Part shown: piece after piece, positions 11,001 to 23,000 of the stretch
How positions within the stretch are numbered: the first letter of the stretch is position 1
Layout: every line of letters starts with the position of its first letter
From: Sipunculus nudus
Lineage: Eukaryota > Annelida > Sipuncula > Golfingiida > Sipunculidae
DNA length: 64,000 nt
Assembly: GCA_026874595.1 (NCBI GenBank)
Contig: CM049317.1
Span: 10,018,382-10,082,381, forward strand
Direction: 5' to 3'
Position numbers and translations under genes: made by a program
Notes under the pieces: model-generated
Seen by the model: the letters and a program-made list of their open reading frames with translations, nothing else
Told to the model about the DNA's origin: nothing
Databases searched by the model: none

Positions 11001-14000
11001 CTGCAGTGGACAGTTTTATCTGCAGTAGAAACAGTTATGTCTATTGTACAAACGGCATCTGCCTGCTGTACACAATTTCTGTATTAGAACCAGAAATATT
11101 TTGCTTTTAATCTTGGGCTTCTTGGGCAGAATCAATAATATTCTGTGATTATTGTTACAGTTTGTGTTTGACCGACTGACTACGGCTTTTACACACAAGC
11201 TTTGGAGAGTGAGAGAAGAAATACTTATTTGTATACAGAGTACTCTCAATCAGTAAGTATACATTTATGTATATGTTTTGTGTGTGTGCATACAGCATAT
11301 GTTCTTCTCTAAATGTGATGACGTAACAGATTGGCTTTTGTGACATGCTTTTGTAATGTACATCCTTTGGGTCAGGATTCAACATTGACAGAAAGTTGCA
11401 AAGAACAAGTAAAGCCAAAAAATCATTAGTCCTCATAAGAAATCCTCTAGTACTTAAGATTTTTATATAGAATTTATTCTTCTATGTATCAGTCCACCTG
11501 AATTAATCCATGTATTAATGTATCAATAATTCATGCAGTTCCTATATACATGTATGTGATGGTATGATATTTGTACATCATCATTGAAAACCAAGTCACC
11601 TGGATTGATTGATATATCAGAAAATCCTTGTATGATATTTGTACCTCATCATTCAATTAGCAAGAGGAGAATTGGCTGAAACTCTTGGTCAGTAAATGTT
11701 GCCATATTGCTTTTTAAATATTGATAAATTGTACTTAAACTATTTTTGCTGTTTATAACCCAATTTTCTATTTATTTTCAGCTATGGTGCAAAGTCTCTT
11801 ACCTTATCCAAGTTAGTCCCATATATATGCAAACTATTAGATGATCAAAGTGGCCCAGTAAGTAAATCTTTCATATACATTTTACATCACTGATCTTACT
11901 TAAATTAATTGTTGTTCACAAGTAGTAATAGCTACAGCTTTGGGTAGTGAATAATCTCATATGATTAGTGTATATGGTCAATAATGAAAAAGTGAGTAAG
12001 TATGATTATGTCACTTAACAAATGTTAAAATGTTCTTAGGGATGATTACAAAGAGAATTTTCAGAACTCGTAACTGCCATCAAATGTAAACAAGAGAAAT
12101 AAGTACAGTGAAACCTCAGTTGTGTTGAAGTCGAAGGGACCCTCAGAAAAGTTCGACACAAGCAGGTTTTATTTGGTAATCATTAACTAGAGTTGTCCGG
12201 AATATCGAGTCTGTTCAACAAAAGCGGGATATTCAACTTAAGCGAGTTTGACACAACGAGGTTTCACTGTATGTGTCTTAAATTATTGAAACCTATTTTA
12301 TTGCACTACTGATAAATAATAGTTTGCATAGGATAACTATATTATATGTTTTTTTTATATATCTCAGTGATGTATGAAATTCAAGACTATTTCCAAGAAT
12401 CTTACTTTATTTTAGAAGATCCAGATTGGGTTATATCTTTTATACAGATTAATTATCAACATATTTAATAACTCTGCTTAATTTATTGTGTGTGATTATT
12501 ATAGGTACGGGAAGCTGCAATAGCCACGCTTGTAGAAGTGTACCGCCATGTTGGAGAACGAGTCAGAACAGACCTCGGAAAAAAGGATATTAGTCAAGCC
12601 AAGTATGTGCAGTAGATATTTAATTTTACTTACGCTTATATAAACTTATTTATTTTACATGGATTGTACAAATAGTTATTATAACTAATCGAGGCACTCT
12701 CCATGGCTCCGGTGATAGCGTTCGGTAGTCTGCAGGGGTGGAGGAAAATGGAGAACCCGGAGAAAACCACCGGCCTTGGACGGACAACTACGACCCACTC
12801 TCATAGCCACACCGGGGATCGAAACCGGGTCGCCAGCGGAGAGAGCCAACTGTTTTACCACTCAGCTGTCCAGGCCCCTTACTTACGCTTATTGGGAGTT
12901 GTTGGTTCAAATAGGATATGTGTATCTGATAGGATTAGTGAGGTTGTGGAGAGGTCTTCGAGATGGCTGTGGTTGAAAAAAGACTGAAAGTTAAAAACAA
13001 TGATTGAGAGGAATTTGGTTGAGGCTGCAGAGTAGAATGCTACTTGGTCACAAGTTGGAGCCGGTACAACTCCTGCTGGGTCACCTGAACAAGGATGCAT
13101 CGAAGGAAATGAAACATCCACTGACTTCAGGAACATTACTGATGATGTGACCAAGTTTGCCTCCAGTGATGTATCATGAGAACTGCTTAGAAATTGTGTT
13201 TGTAAAATCAAAAGTTACAGATCATCAGATAAATCAGACCAGTGTTGTCAGGCTTTGTTATGGTTTAGAATTTTAAGAATAAGCAGTTGTAGATCCCAGT
13301 TTTGAATCTGTTCACTGCCTCAAGCATTTTGATTTTTTCTTAGCCACAGAGGTTTAACATATGTGTTAATAGGTGGAATAAACAAAAGCTGAAATCTTAT
13401 CATGTCTCACATGATACCATTAGGTCTGGCTCAGGGCAGAGCAGTGTGGTACAGCAAGATAAAGCATGACCTCCTACCTTGTTAAATGATACGAAAACCA
13501 CTGTATTATTGTATCATTTATTTAGGGTAATATAGATATATAGCTCACATTATTAATGTGTAACGTGCCTTTGATTTGCCTACTGATTTTGTTGCATATA
13601 CTTGCAATAATATATAATTGTCATTCTTGTGCCATGTATAAAAAGTTGTGATATACATATTGAAAGTGTTATAAATGCTTGCAATGCAAATTTCATGTTT
13701 AATGTGATGTATAATGCTTTTCTTACCTTACCTTACCTTACCTTTCAGGTTGAACGTCTTGTTTGCAAGGATGGATGAAGTACGTAATTCAGGGAACATG
13801 GTCGCAACTGCAGATGGTGAGAAAGTTTTATCTTTTAGTTTGTGCGTCTATATTTTCATTGTTAGCATGGTTTCAGCATGGTTTCAGCATGGTTTCAGCA
13901 TGGTTTCAGCATGGTTTCAGCATGGTTTTTACTGCAATTTCAAAAGTTTTCCCATGATAACATTGATTGATCTTTCAAGCTTCATGTATGTTCAGATATA

Positions 14001-17000
14001 GTTGAGGACAAAGCATGTCTAAAACTGGGTTGTGAATTTTACTCTGACAGTTGCCTTAACTTTTCATTGCTCAGCTTGGGTGAAAATCACACAAAACAAT
14101 TGCAATCTTAAGAAAGTATAAATGGATTTTACTGAAAATTAATATAACTGAGATCATGGTTAGGTTTATGTTGTACATAAGACTGTTGTTGTCATCTCCA
14201 GTCTTTTATCCATTTTTGTTCACTTTACCTCCTACTCGTGAATGCAGATGATGCCCGTTGGCCTAAAGATTTATATTGGGTCATGACCTTCACTACCAGA
14301 GTTACCATGACCTTGAATTGGTCCAAATTTTTTTAATGAAAAATCATGCCAAACTTAGGTTTTTGATGGTATTGATTGAGAGCCCATGGATGGTAATTTA
14401 GCACCCAGTCACACCTGAGCTCTTACATCTAAGACCATGTCTTACTGCAGAAAACAGGAGGTCATGGCAACTGACTGCGACTGTTTGGCATAACAGCAAT
14501 TGCAGTCACATTAGTTGCAGTTTTAAAGACCGTTTTACCTCAGCTACAACTGTCCATGACCACACCAGTCTTGTGGAGGTTATTGTGCAGGATCAATGAA
14601 ACATCCAGAATGTTGCAAAGTTTATAGTTTGTAAGAATCAGATGTTTTATTATCTATTGTTGGAGGGCTAATAATGTTCTGCCATTGCAATATGCAGAAC
14701 AAAAGGATAAGTTGTTTTTAATTTATCAACAAAAACAGATGGGTGCCCCTAAGTGAAACAGACTTTGGTACCCAGGTTCTATTCCTGTTGGTCACATGGT
14801 AATATTAAAATTTCTTGTTTTCCTGAATATCCAGATAATCATTTTTCCCTAATAGTAAATGTGCTTATATACTTAATATATTGATACAGAAAAATTTTAA
14901 TTTAAAATATAGTGACATGTGCATGTTGATCACCCAGTGTTACATTCCAAGAATAAATGTTTATATGTATAACTATATGTGTAATGTGTGCAGCCATGCC
15001 ACTGTATGTACAGTATCAGTATTACGTTGTTTGATAAATATGCGCTTGCAGTTGCAGTTATATTGGTCAGTGTACAGTAGAGCCTGATTATCTGAACAGT
15101 TTAAGGAACAGTCAGAGTGTTCAGATAATTGATCCCCAATGACCACTGGAAATATTAAAATTAGCTAACAGACAGGATCCAAAATAGTGGAATTTTCAGT
15201 CTGGATAATTAAATTCTGTATTTTTCTGTGCACAATTAATGGAAGCTTTACTGTATATGTGTGTTTTGTGTGAGATTTATACTGCCATATTGTGGCAGGC
15301 AGTTTATGTGTGTGTATGTTTATGTAATCTACATGGCCATAGTGATGAAGCTGCAATTTTATGGATACATATATAATATGTATGTGTGCTTGTGTGTCAC
15401 ACTCACAGTCAGTATATCAGTGTACTTGTATCTAGACATACTCAAGCTCACACAAGCCTAAAATATTGATTAATTCAAACATTATCTAAAACAAACATAC
15501 CTAAATCATCAAATATTAATGAACATGTATGTACAGAATATAATCCAAATAATATAGTACTGATTAAATTTGTTTATATTGGTATTTATATTTTTGCCAA
15601 TAAATACATGTATCATTGCAGGTATGCCCCTTATATTACAATAACAATGTGCCAGTCTGCTATCCATTGTGGAATGTCCTAGTATACGTAACTAGCCAAG
15701 GCCACATTGTCAATACATGAAATATACTCAGAGGTCATGTGGGGGCAAGGGATCATAACCTACAATAGACCTATTGAATATAGAGTTTACTCTTTGATGG
15801 AAGTGCCGCTTAGGGGGCACTAAACGCCTGTTGTGCTCAAGATGGGAGGCGTGTAGGTTTAGGGGATTTGGCCTGCCTTAGTATTAGTGATGTTTACTGT
15901 GGCCAGGTATTCAATTATTTTGCCTCGAGGCACATCAGCTTGAGCTGGTTGTTTGAGTTCAGATGTAGCCTGACCTTGGTGTAATATAGCAGGTAGTTCT
16001 CACACCTGTAAAACTCCGTATGTATGTTGTAGTACAGAATTCTTTAATAACATTCTGGTCCTTACACAATAAAGCTGATTGTACATATATGAGAGAATTA
16101 TATGTTAGAAATTTGTATGAGAACTGATTCAATGTGTGTAAGAATGACAACGTGCCATGCTTTAAATTGAATATGGAATACAGCATTGAGGATACATTAT
16201 GGTAAATTGTACTGAAGGAAGCTTTGGTTAATATTGGATGATCCTGTCTGAGGAAAAAGAAGTTTTGATATCTGGATTCATTTAAACAACTTGATTAATT
16301 TTCTCTATTATTATTATCCTTACCTGGTATAATCTACCATCTGCTTGTCATGGTGCAATAAATAATGAGATCACCCCTCAAGTTAAAAAAAATCAGTCTT
16401 GAGGAATATCTTCCTATTATTAAAAACAATGATTGCTAGGTATGGCTAGCTATCAGGAGACATGTTTAAATTTATTATCAACCCCGGTTTTAAGATCCTC
16501 TGGCATTCTGATCCATGTCCAGATCCCAATTCAGATGATTAGAACTCTCCACTGAAGTACCAAGACTTGCTCCTTTGATACTGTATTAAATGGAGTTTTG
16601 ATTCATCAAGTTTTAACTGTTAGCTTGAAGCCAAGTTCAGTTCACTTGTGGGGGAGGAAGCAATAGTTACAAAGTAGGTTTCTGTTTGCTTCTTCACACA
16701 ATGTTTAGAAATGAAATTTAATTTCATTGAAATTTTTACAAAGAGTGAAGCAGGGACCAAAAAAGAAGTCTTTTAAATTTTGTTCAAGTTCAGTTCAAGA
16801 ATAAATTCTGTTTTGTGAATGTATATTCATTGACATAAATTTTGATAAAGCATTAAAGTAATCATTGGTATTAACAACCTTTCCTATTACCTGTATGATG
16901 ACCTGCATATTTTATTTGTATTTATAGCCCCAAGAATGCTGGATGAGACAGACTTTGCTCGTCCACAGACAGTCCGGATGCCAAAGACAACCAAGAGAGC

Positions 17001-20000
17001 TAATGCTCCAGCTAGTGGTACACTTGGTCGCCGTGGTAACTTAGGAAGTGGCAAAGGATCAAGTAAGAAAGGCTTCTCTTCACTCCTCATGACATGGCTC
17101 TCTGTTACCCATGCAAGATTTGTCATTTGTTAACACTTTATTTCAACCATACTAATGCCTATACTCTTATTCAATCATCCCCTTGTTGATCTGTTTTAGG
17201 GGAAAATACTTTCCCTAGAAGGACAGATTGGAAAAGTCAGTAATATGGGAAACTTGAGATATGAACGTAATAAACAATTTAACAATTTTTAAAAAATTTG
17301 TTTAGGAATTTAAAGAAAATATTCTGAGAATTTATTTTACTGAATCCTTGTTATTGGATATGCAGAATGCATATGAAACAAAATTTATTGTCAGGTGTCA
17401 TATCAAACTGTACGGAAAAATTTACAAATAATAATATATGAATGATGCTTAAAAAAAGAAGACAAAATGAGTTGGATGAAGCCTTTTACCTTTTGACAGC
17501 GCTGTATCAATTTACTCAGAGATCATATTGAAAATATAATTATACTGTAGCTATACCAATTGGAGTTTGTTAACTACAAATGAATACTGCTTACTAATGG
17601 CTAACGACATATTTTTTATTTGCTACACTGCACCATGTGATTAATATGTTGATGGTATGTTAAAACATTAAACTATGGAAGATGTGAACATTGAATGTTG
17701 AAAACATGGGATAATACAAGGTGAGGTGAATTTAAACACTTTATGTTTGTCAGCATCTGGAGGGTTGCGAAGGAAGCACAGCTTAACTGGAGGTAATCGG
17801 CCAGTCACACCCCCTCTGTGCTGTCCTGGTGGTTGTGGCACACAAGCTGCTTCAATAATTTATTATTATTATCTTTTATTTTGTTTCACTAGTGGCTGCC
17901 TGTAATATGTTAATCCATGTGCTGATTTATAAGGCCAATATGATTGACAGATGAAATGGATAAGAACTGTAATAGACTGGTCCCAGGCTCAACACTTGCT
18001 AGTATAGAGATTGGTGAATGGATATTTACATGTCTAATTAATCAAGAAATAAATTTTGCTTTGAGTAGTGGGAAGCTTTGTGCATCTAATATGATCTCAT
18101 ATGCAAATGAGGGTTGTAGATGCCCAACATAATGTAGACTGGTAGCTGCTCATTATGTGACTTGGATCTTTTTTGATTACATAAATTTTATCTGAAGGAC
18201 ACCACAGTGAGCAAGTTTCCAGTCTACCAGTACCAGAGACTGCCTTAAACATTAGAATAAAACAAAATCTCAGTTTCAGAATTGCCCACATTGTTATCAT
18301 TTTCCTGGACACTAATAGGGAAAAAAAAAATGTAGCTACACACATTCAGATATCAAAACCCTTTTTTGCTTGATATTGGGAAAATAAAATTTCCTACCCC
18401 TTAGTTTTCTGCCCTTCCCCCCCCCCCCCAACCACCATGATTGAAAGCTTTTTCACAAAAATTTCCTGTGGGTTTGGTTATTTTCTTTTCAACTTTACTC
18501 ATTGCAATTAATTATCTACCTGAATACATTCAAAAATCGCACATTTATGTTGTTAATTTTCAGATAATCAGGGCAACACTAATAATTTTAATGATTATAT
18601 AATTGTATCCCCAGACAAAGTCGGGGGATACTATGTTTTCATACCGGTCCCGCCGCCGCCGCCAAATATAAATCTTGTTGGCGCGATAACCCAAAAAATA
18701 TTTCACGGAACTTTACCAAACTTGGTATATGTATAGATATGGGTAAGAGGACAACGCCTATTTAAAATGAGGTCATGACCTTTACTAGGAGAGTGTCCTT
18801 GACCTTGAATAGGTCCAATTTTGGAGAAAATCACACAAATTCTTTAATATCTCAAGAAATCTTGCATGGATTTATCCCAAAATCAAGTTGATGGAAGATC
18901 ATGGATAGGGTTGTCATGTTCCAGAAACTGGTGGCGCCACCTATTATTCTTTACTTGTTTTCGTGCCGTTTAATACCCCCAAAATTGCCACCTTACAGTA
19001 CTGTGAGCATTATAAGTCAAAAACTAATGGACAGATTTCTTTTATATTATGCATATACATAGGTATGGGTTATGGGATGATGTTTATTTAAATTGGGGTC
19101 ATGACCTTTCCTATGATAGTGGCCTTGACCTTGAATATTGCCATATATGGTGAAAATCACACACCTCTTATGATATCTCAAGTGTTGATAGCCATATGGA
19201 TTTCAAACATGACTTATGTATGGCCCACCACTAAAGTAAGAACCCTATAGGTTCTAGGGTCATGAGGTCAAAGGTCAAGGTCAATGGACTGGCATTTTAA
19301 AAGATACTGTGGATGCATTTTAAGCCAAACTTTCATCCTAGGTCTTCCATCTTGAATATATAGCTCACTTGCCAATAGTGGATGATCCATATAAATTTTG
19401 GGGTCACAAGGTCAAAGGTCAAGGGCACAGGAGCTATCTGTCCAAAAATTAGTTTCTGGATGATAATTCCTGCTTTTATTGATGTATGGATTTCAAACTT
19501 GAATTGTATATGTCCCATTGGAAAAGCAAGACCGAAATTGATTTTGGGGTCATGAGGTCAATGGTCAAGGTCACAGGACACATCTTTAAAAAGATTGTGG
19601 ATGCATTTTCAGCAAAACATTTAATCTCAGATCTTTCATCTTGCACATATAGTTCACCTGCCAAGAGAGGAAGAACCCTATCAATTTTGAGGTCACAAGG
19701 TCAAAGGTGAAGGTCACAGGAGCCATCTGTCCAAAAATTAGTTTCTGGATGATAATTCCTGCTTTATGGATGTATAGATTTCAAACTTGACTTGCATATG
19801 TCCCATTGGAAAAGCAAGACCCAAATTGATTTTGGGGTCATGAGGTCAAAGGTCAAGGTCACAGGACACATCTTTAAAAAGATCAAGGTCACAGGACCAA
19901 CATCTTCAACAAGATTGTGGATTGTTAGATGGAAGAACCAATAAATATGCCAAGTGTCAGTATATGCTGCTAAAAATGGGGGTCTATTCTTAAAAGGGGG

Positions 20001-23000
20001 GGGGGGGCTACTATGTCTGGGGATACTCTGGCACCTGCGGTGGCAAGAAATGTTTAGTTTTGTTTTGTTGTTGTTTGTATTTGACACAATACATAAATGT
20101 TTTCACCTGTAATTTTAAAATAATAAATGTGCTGTTGGCATACAATAAGATTTGAAAAGTGGTTAAAGCAAACTCCAAGCCATAGATAGAACATAATTGC
20201 ATTTTGCCATGGAGATACACAATACCCAAGTTCCTCTGACCTATGGACTTTCCTCAGAAGTGGAGATGCTCAATCTTTTACAATCTTTTGACTCTCATAT
20301 GGTTATCTTAAGGACTGAGTGTCAGTGATTTGTGTATTTTGTTATCAGATATTTTAGAGATATCAATATGGCACAATAACCATTAAAATTTATTTAAATA
20401 AATGCTTCTGTCTCAAAAGGGAAGTAAAACTATTGATTGTGATACAAGATTAAGACCATTGTAATTTTTATGGTGTTGATTATGTTGCTGTGAATCAAAT
20501 AAGTCTGTTTGCGTTGATCATTAAATGAAACATTGACCAGTTCTGATTGTCTTTGTTCTTTAACAAAAGAAAACACCATCTGTAGGCCATATTCTTAATC
20601 ATTAAAACAGTCAGCCATTGCATTTTCCAAGCTTTAAATAAACCTGTTTTTGAGTTGCTGAGAATATGCTAATGTAGCTATATCATTGGTTCACTGGCAT
20701 TCCACAGGCTTATATAATAAGTTATCCCCACAAGGCAGTGATGCATTTGCTAGGCTTAAGTGTTTCCACAGCTTATATGTAGTGTATAATTATGCGTTTG
20801 TATGTGTGCCAATTATATACACACAAACTATATAGTAAAGTGTACAGCCACACAATTAATGCATAGAGATGTTATTGTTTATTCAAAACAAACGTTGGTT
20901 TCAAGAGCTGTGTTTATCCCCATAAAAGCACTCCTACATAACCTGTGGTGTTTCATTCTGCAAGAATGATGTCCAGAGTTAACAGTATAAACAAAAATAT
21001 GATTGTCAACTCTGGTCTGTTGACTAATGGTACTCCAGCATTACTTGCTGCCATTGAGTTCATTTAGTAGTTGAATTGTTAAATCTGAATTTTATTAAAT
21101 TTTATGAGTAAATTTTGATTCTGCTAATTTAAAAAAGAAATTGAAATTGGTTATCACTTATTTCAATCAAATTGTTGAATGTAATGATTGAAGTGTCACA
21201 GCTTGATTTATAGATTTTCCCCTTGTTTACATAAATTACACTTTATCCCAAAACCTTATACCAAATACCTATCCATGCATATATATGAAAAGTTTTAAAA
21301 ATGTAAAATATCCAAGTAACTTAGTGGGATTATTTCACTAAAAACTTGTAAAAATTGTGTGTATTATCACATTTTTTTCTCCAAAATGCACATTCTATTT
21401 TCCAGAATGTAGGAGACTGTGAAATGTTATCTTGTTGATATTCATGAGTGGAGTTTATGAAAATTCTTTTTTTTCTGTGCAGCTGCAAGCCTGAAATAAG
21501 ATGGTTTCTGAGTGCTACTCTATATAACATTCGGATTGAGAAAGATAATCGGGAAACTGCTTAAATTTTATATAAATCATCTATGTTTAACTGTTCCTTT
21601 CCTCAGACTCTGTTTTCATTATTTACAGGTTCTGGTGCATTTGATGAAAATGATTTTAAAAGATTATTTGAAGAAGTACCCAAAGTCAATGTGAGTTGTA
21701 TGTTTAAGGACCCATTAACCTGAGCATATGTTTCCTGTTTTAGTGTAATTGAAAATGATTTCTTGATTAAATAGAACATGGATTTAAAGTCTTATCTGAG
21801 TAAGTTATGCACTGATTGGTTGGTTTCAGTAAATTAAGTAGCTGTACATGTGCCATGTTGGTACTTATTTTATCTTTACCAGTGATAACAACCAGAATAT
21901 ATGATGAACATAGACATATGTTTGTGAGTTTTTCATATAATTATTTCAGCTGGGCATTTTCAGTAAATGTGAATGTCATGATGACTGCAGTCAAATTGTA
22001 GAGAAATAAATAAATCTTATTAAACTTTTTTTCTGATTTATTGCCAGTGATTAAATATCTAAAAACAGTATGGTCTCCTTATTGAAACCAGTCAGGAAAT
22101 GAGCATTTACACTAAAACACAATTTTGTCACTGTGTTTTGTTCCAGATTTTCTCATCCAGAGATGTTCAGGATCACTTAACAAAGATAAAAGATGTCTTG
22201 TCTGACCCCAGCAACGATTGGGAAAGGAGGACAGAAACGGTAAGAAATCTTAACCGTCGAGGTTGCAAGAAATGTTGCGGAACCCTATAAAATGTGGACA
22301 AACAAATGTACTTCTTTATATATTAGAGCTGTGTTAAGTAGGGGTAGGAATCGGTTGTCAAATCATATTCAATAACTGAATGATAAAAGATAACTGATGA
22401 TTTATTATTAACCAATGATTCTGTGTACTGTCTGTTTTACCGTGAAATATGCTGCAAATATTATACCTGAAATACTGACCGAGTAACTTCATTACATTAA
22501 TCTAGGTTAAGATAATTGCCAGGTTTTTGACACTTTTCCTTGAACACAGTTAAATTTTCATGTCGTTTGCTGTTTATGCCGTCTTTCTTATATCTCTGAC
22601 ATAATAAGAATATTTTATTCAGATAATATGTTTGTGATCAGTCATTCAAAAATGCGATCAGTTTAATGGATTATGAAAGAAAACGACCAATCATCGTTAT
22701 AATCAATTACTTGGCACACCACTAGTTATAAGACTGATGACAATCGTATCGCCAGACAGTCTGGAGATACTATGGTTTAGGCACGGTCGCGCCGCCGCCG
22801 CCGCCGCTGCAGAGATTTCTTTTGGACACAATAACTCAAAAAATATTTCATGGATCTTTACCAAACTTGGTATATGTATAGATATGGGTGAGAGGACGAC
22901 GCCTATTTAAAATGAGGTCATGACCTCAATTAGAAGAGTGACCTTGACCTTGAATAGGTTCAATTTTGGGGAAAATCACACAAATTTCTTAAATATCTCA

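Larger units (their letters stand above)
8030..11160 (+). other. CLASP: Intron 1
   Basis: AT-rich intron. Recognisable content is a MITE-like copy at 8192-8354 and the 21-bp minisatellite at 10618-11038. Nothing else is supported. Confidence 0.85.
12603..13748 (+). other. CLASP: Intron 4
   Basis: Contains a tRNA-derived SINE (12640-12878), about 310 bp of unidentified but relatively GC-rich sequence (12893-13210), and an acceptor region whose pyrimidine tract is a CTTAC repeat (13722-13743). Confidence 0.85.
13817..16927 (+). other. CLASP: Intron 5
   Basis: Holds an 11-bp array (13864-13927), a short fragment related to the Helentron-like module (14276-14345, 'gggtcatgacctt...ttgaattggtcc'), a TA-flanked MITE (15075-15253) and otherwise AT-rich DNA. 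Confidence 0.8.

Noticed and set aside
12810-12878. Possible functional tRNA gene on the minus strand
   Set aside because: Has A and B boxes but no closed acceptor stem, and continues into a SINE body with a 14-bp target duplication.
12879-13211. 110-codon minus-strand open frame beside the SINE
   Set aside because: Partly overlaps the SINE target repeat, is Ser-rich without a known domain, and lies within a CLASP intron with no exon-like borders.
16887-17126. 79-codon minus-strand open frame
   Set aside because: Antisense shadow of CLASP exon 6.
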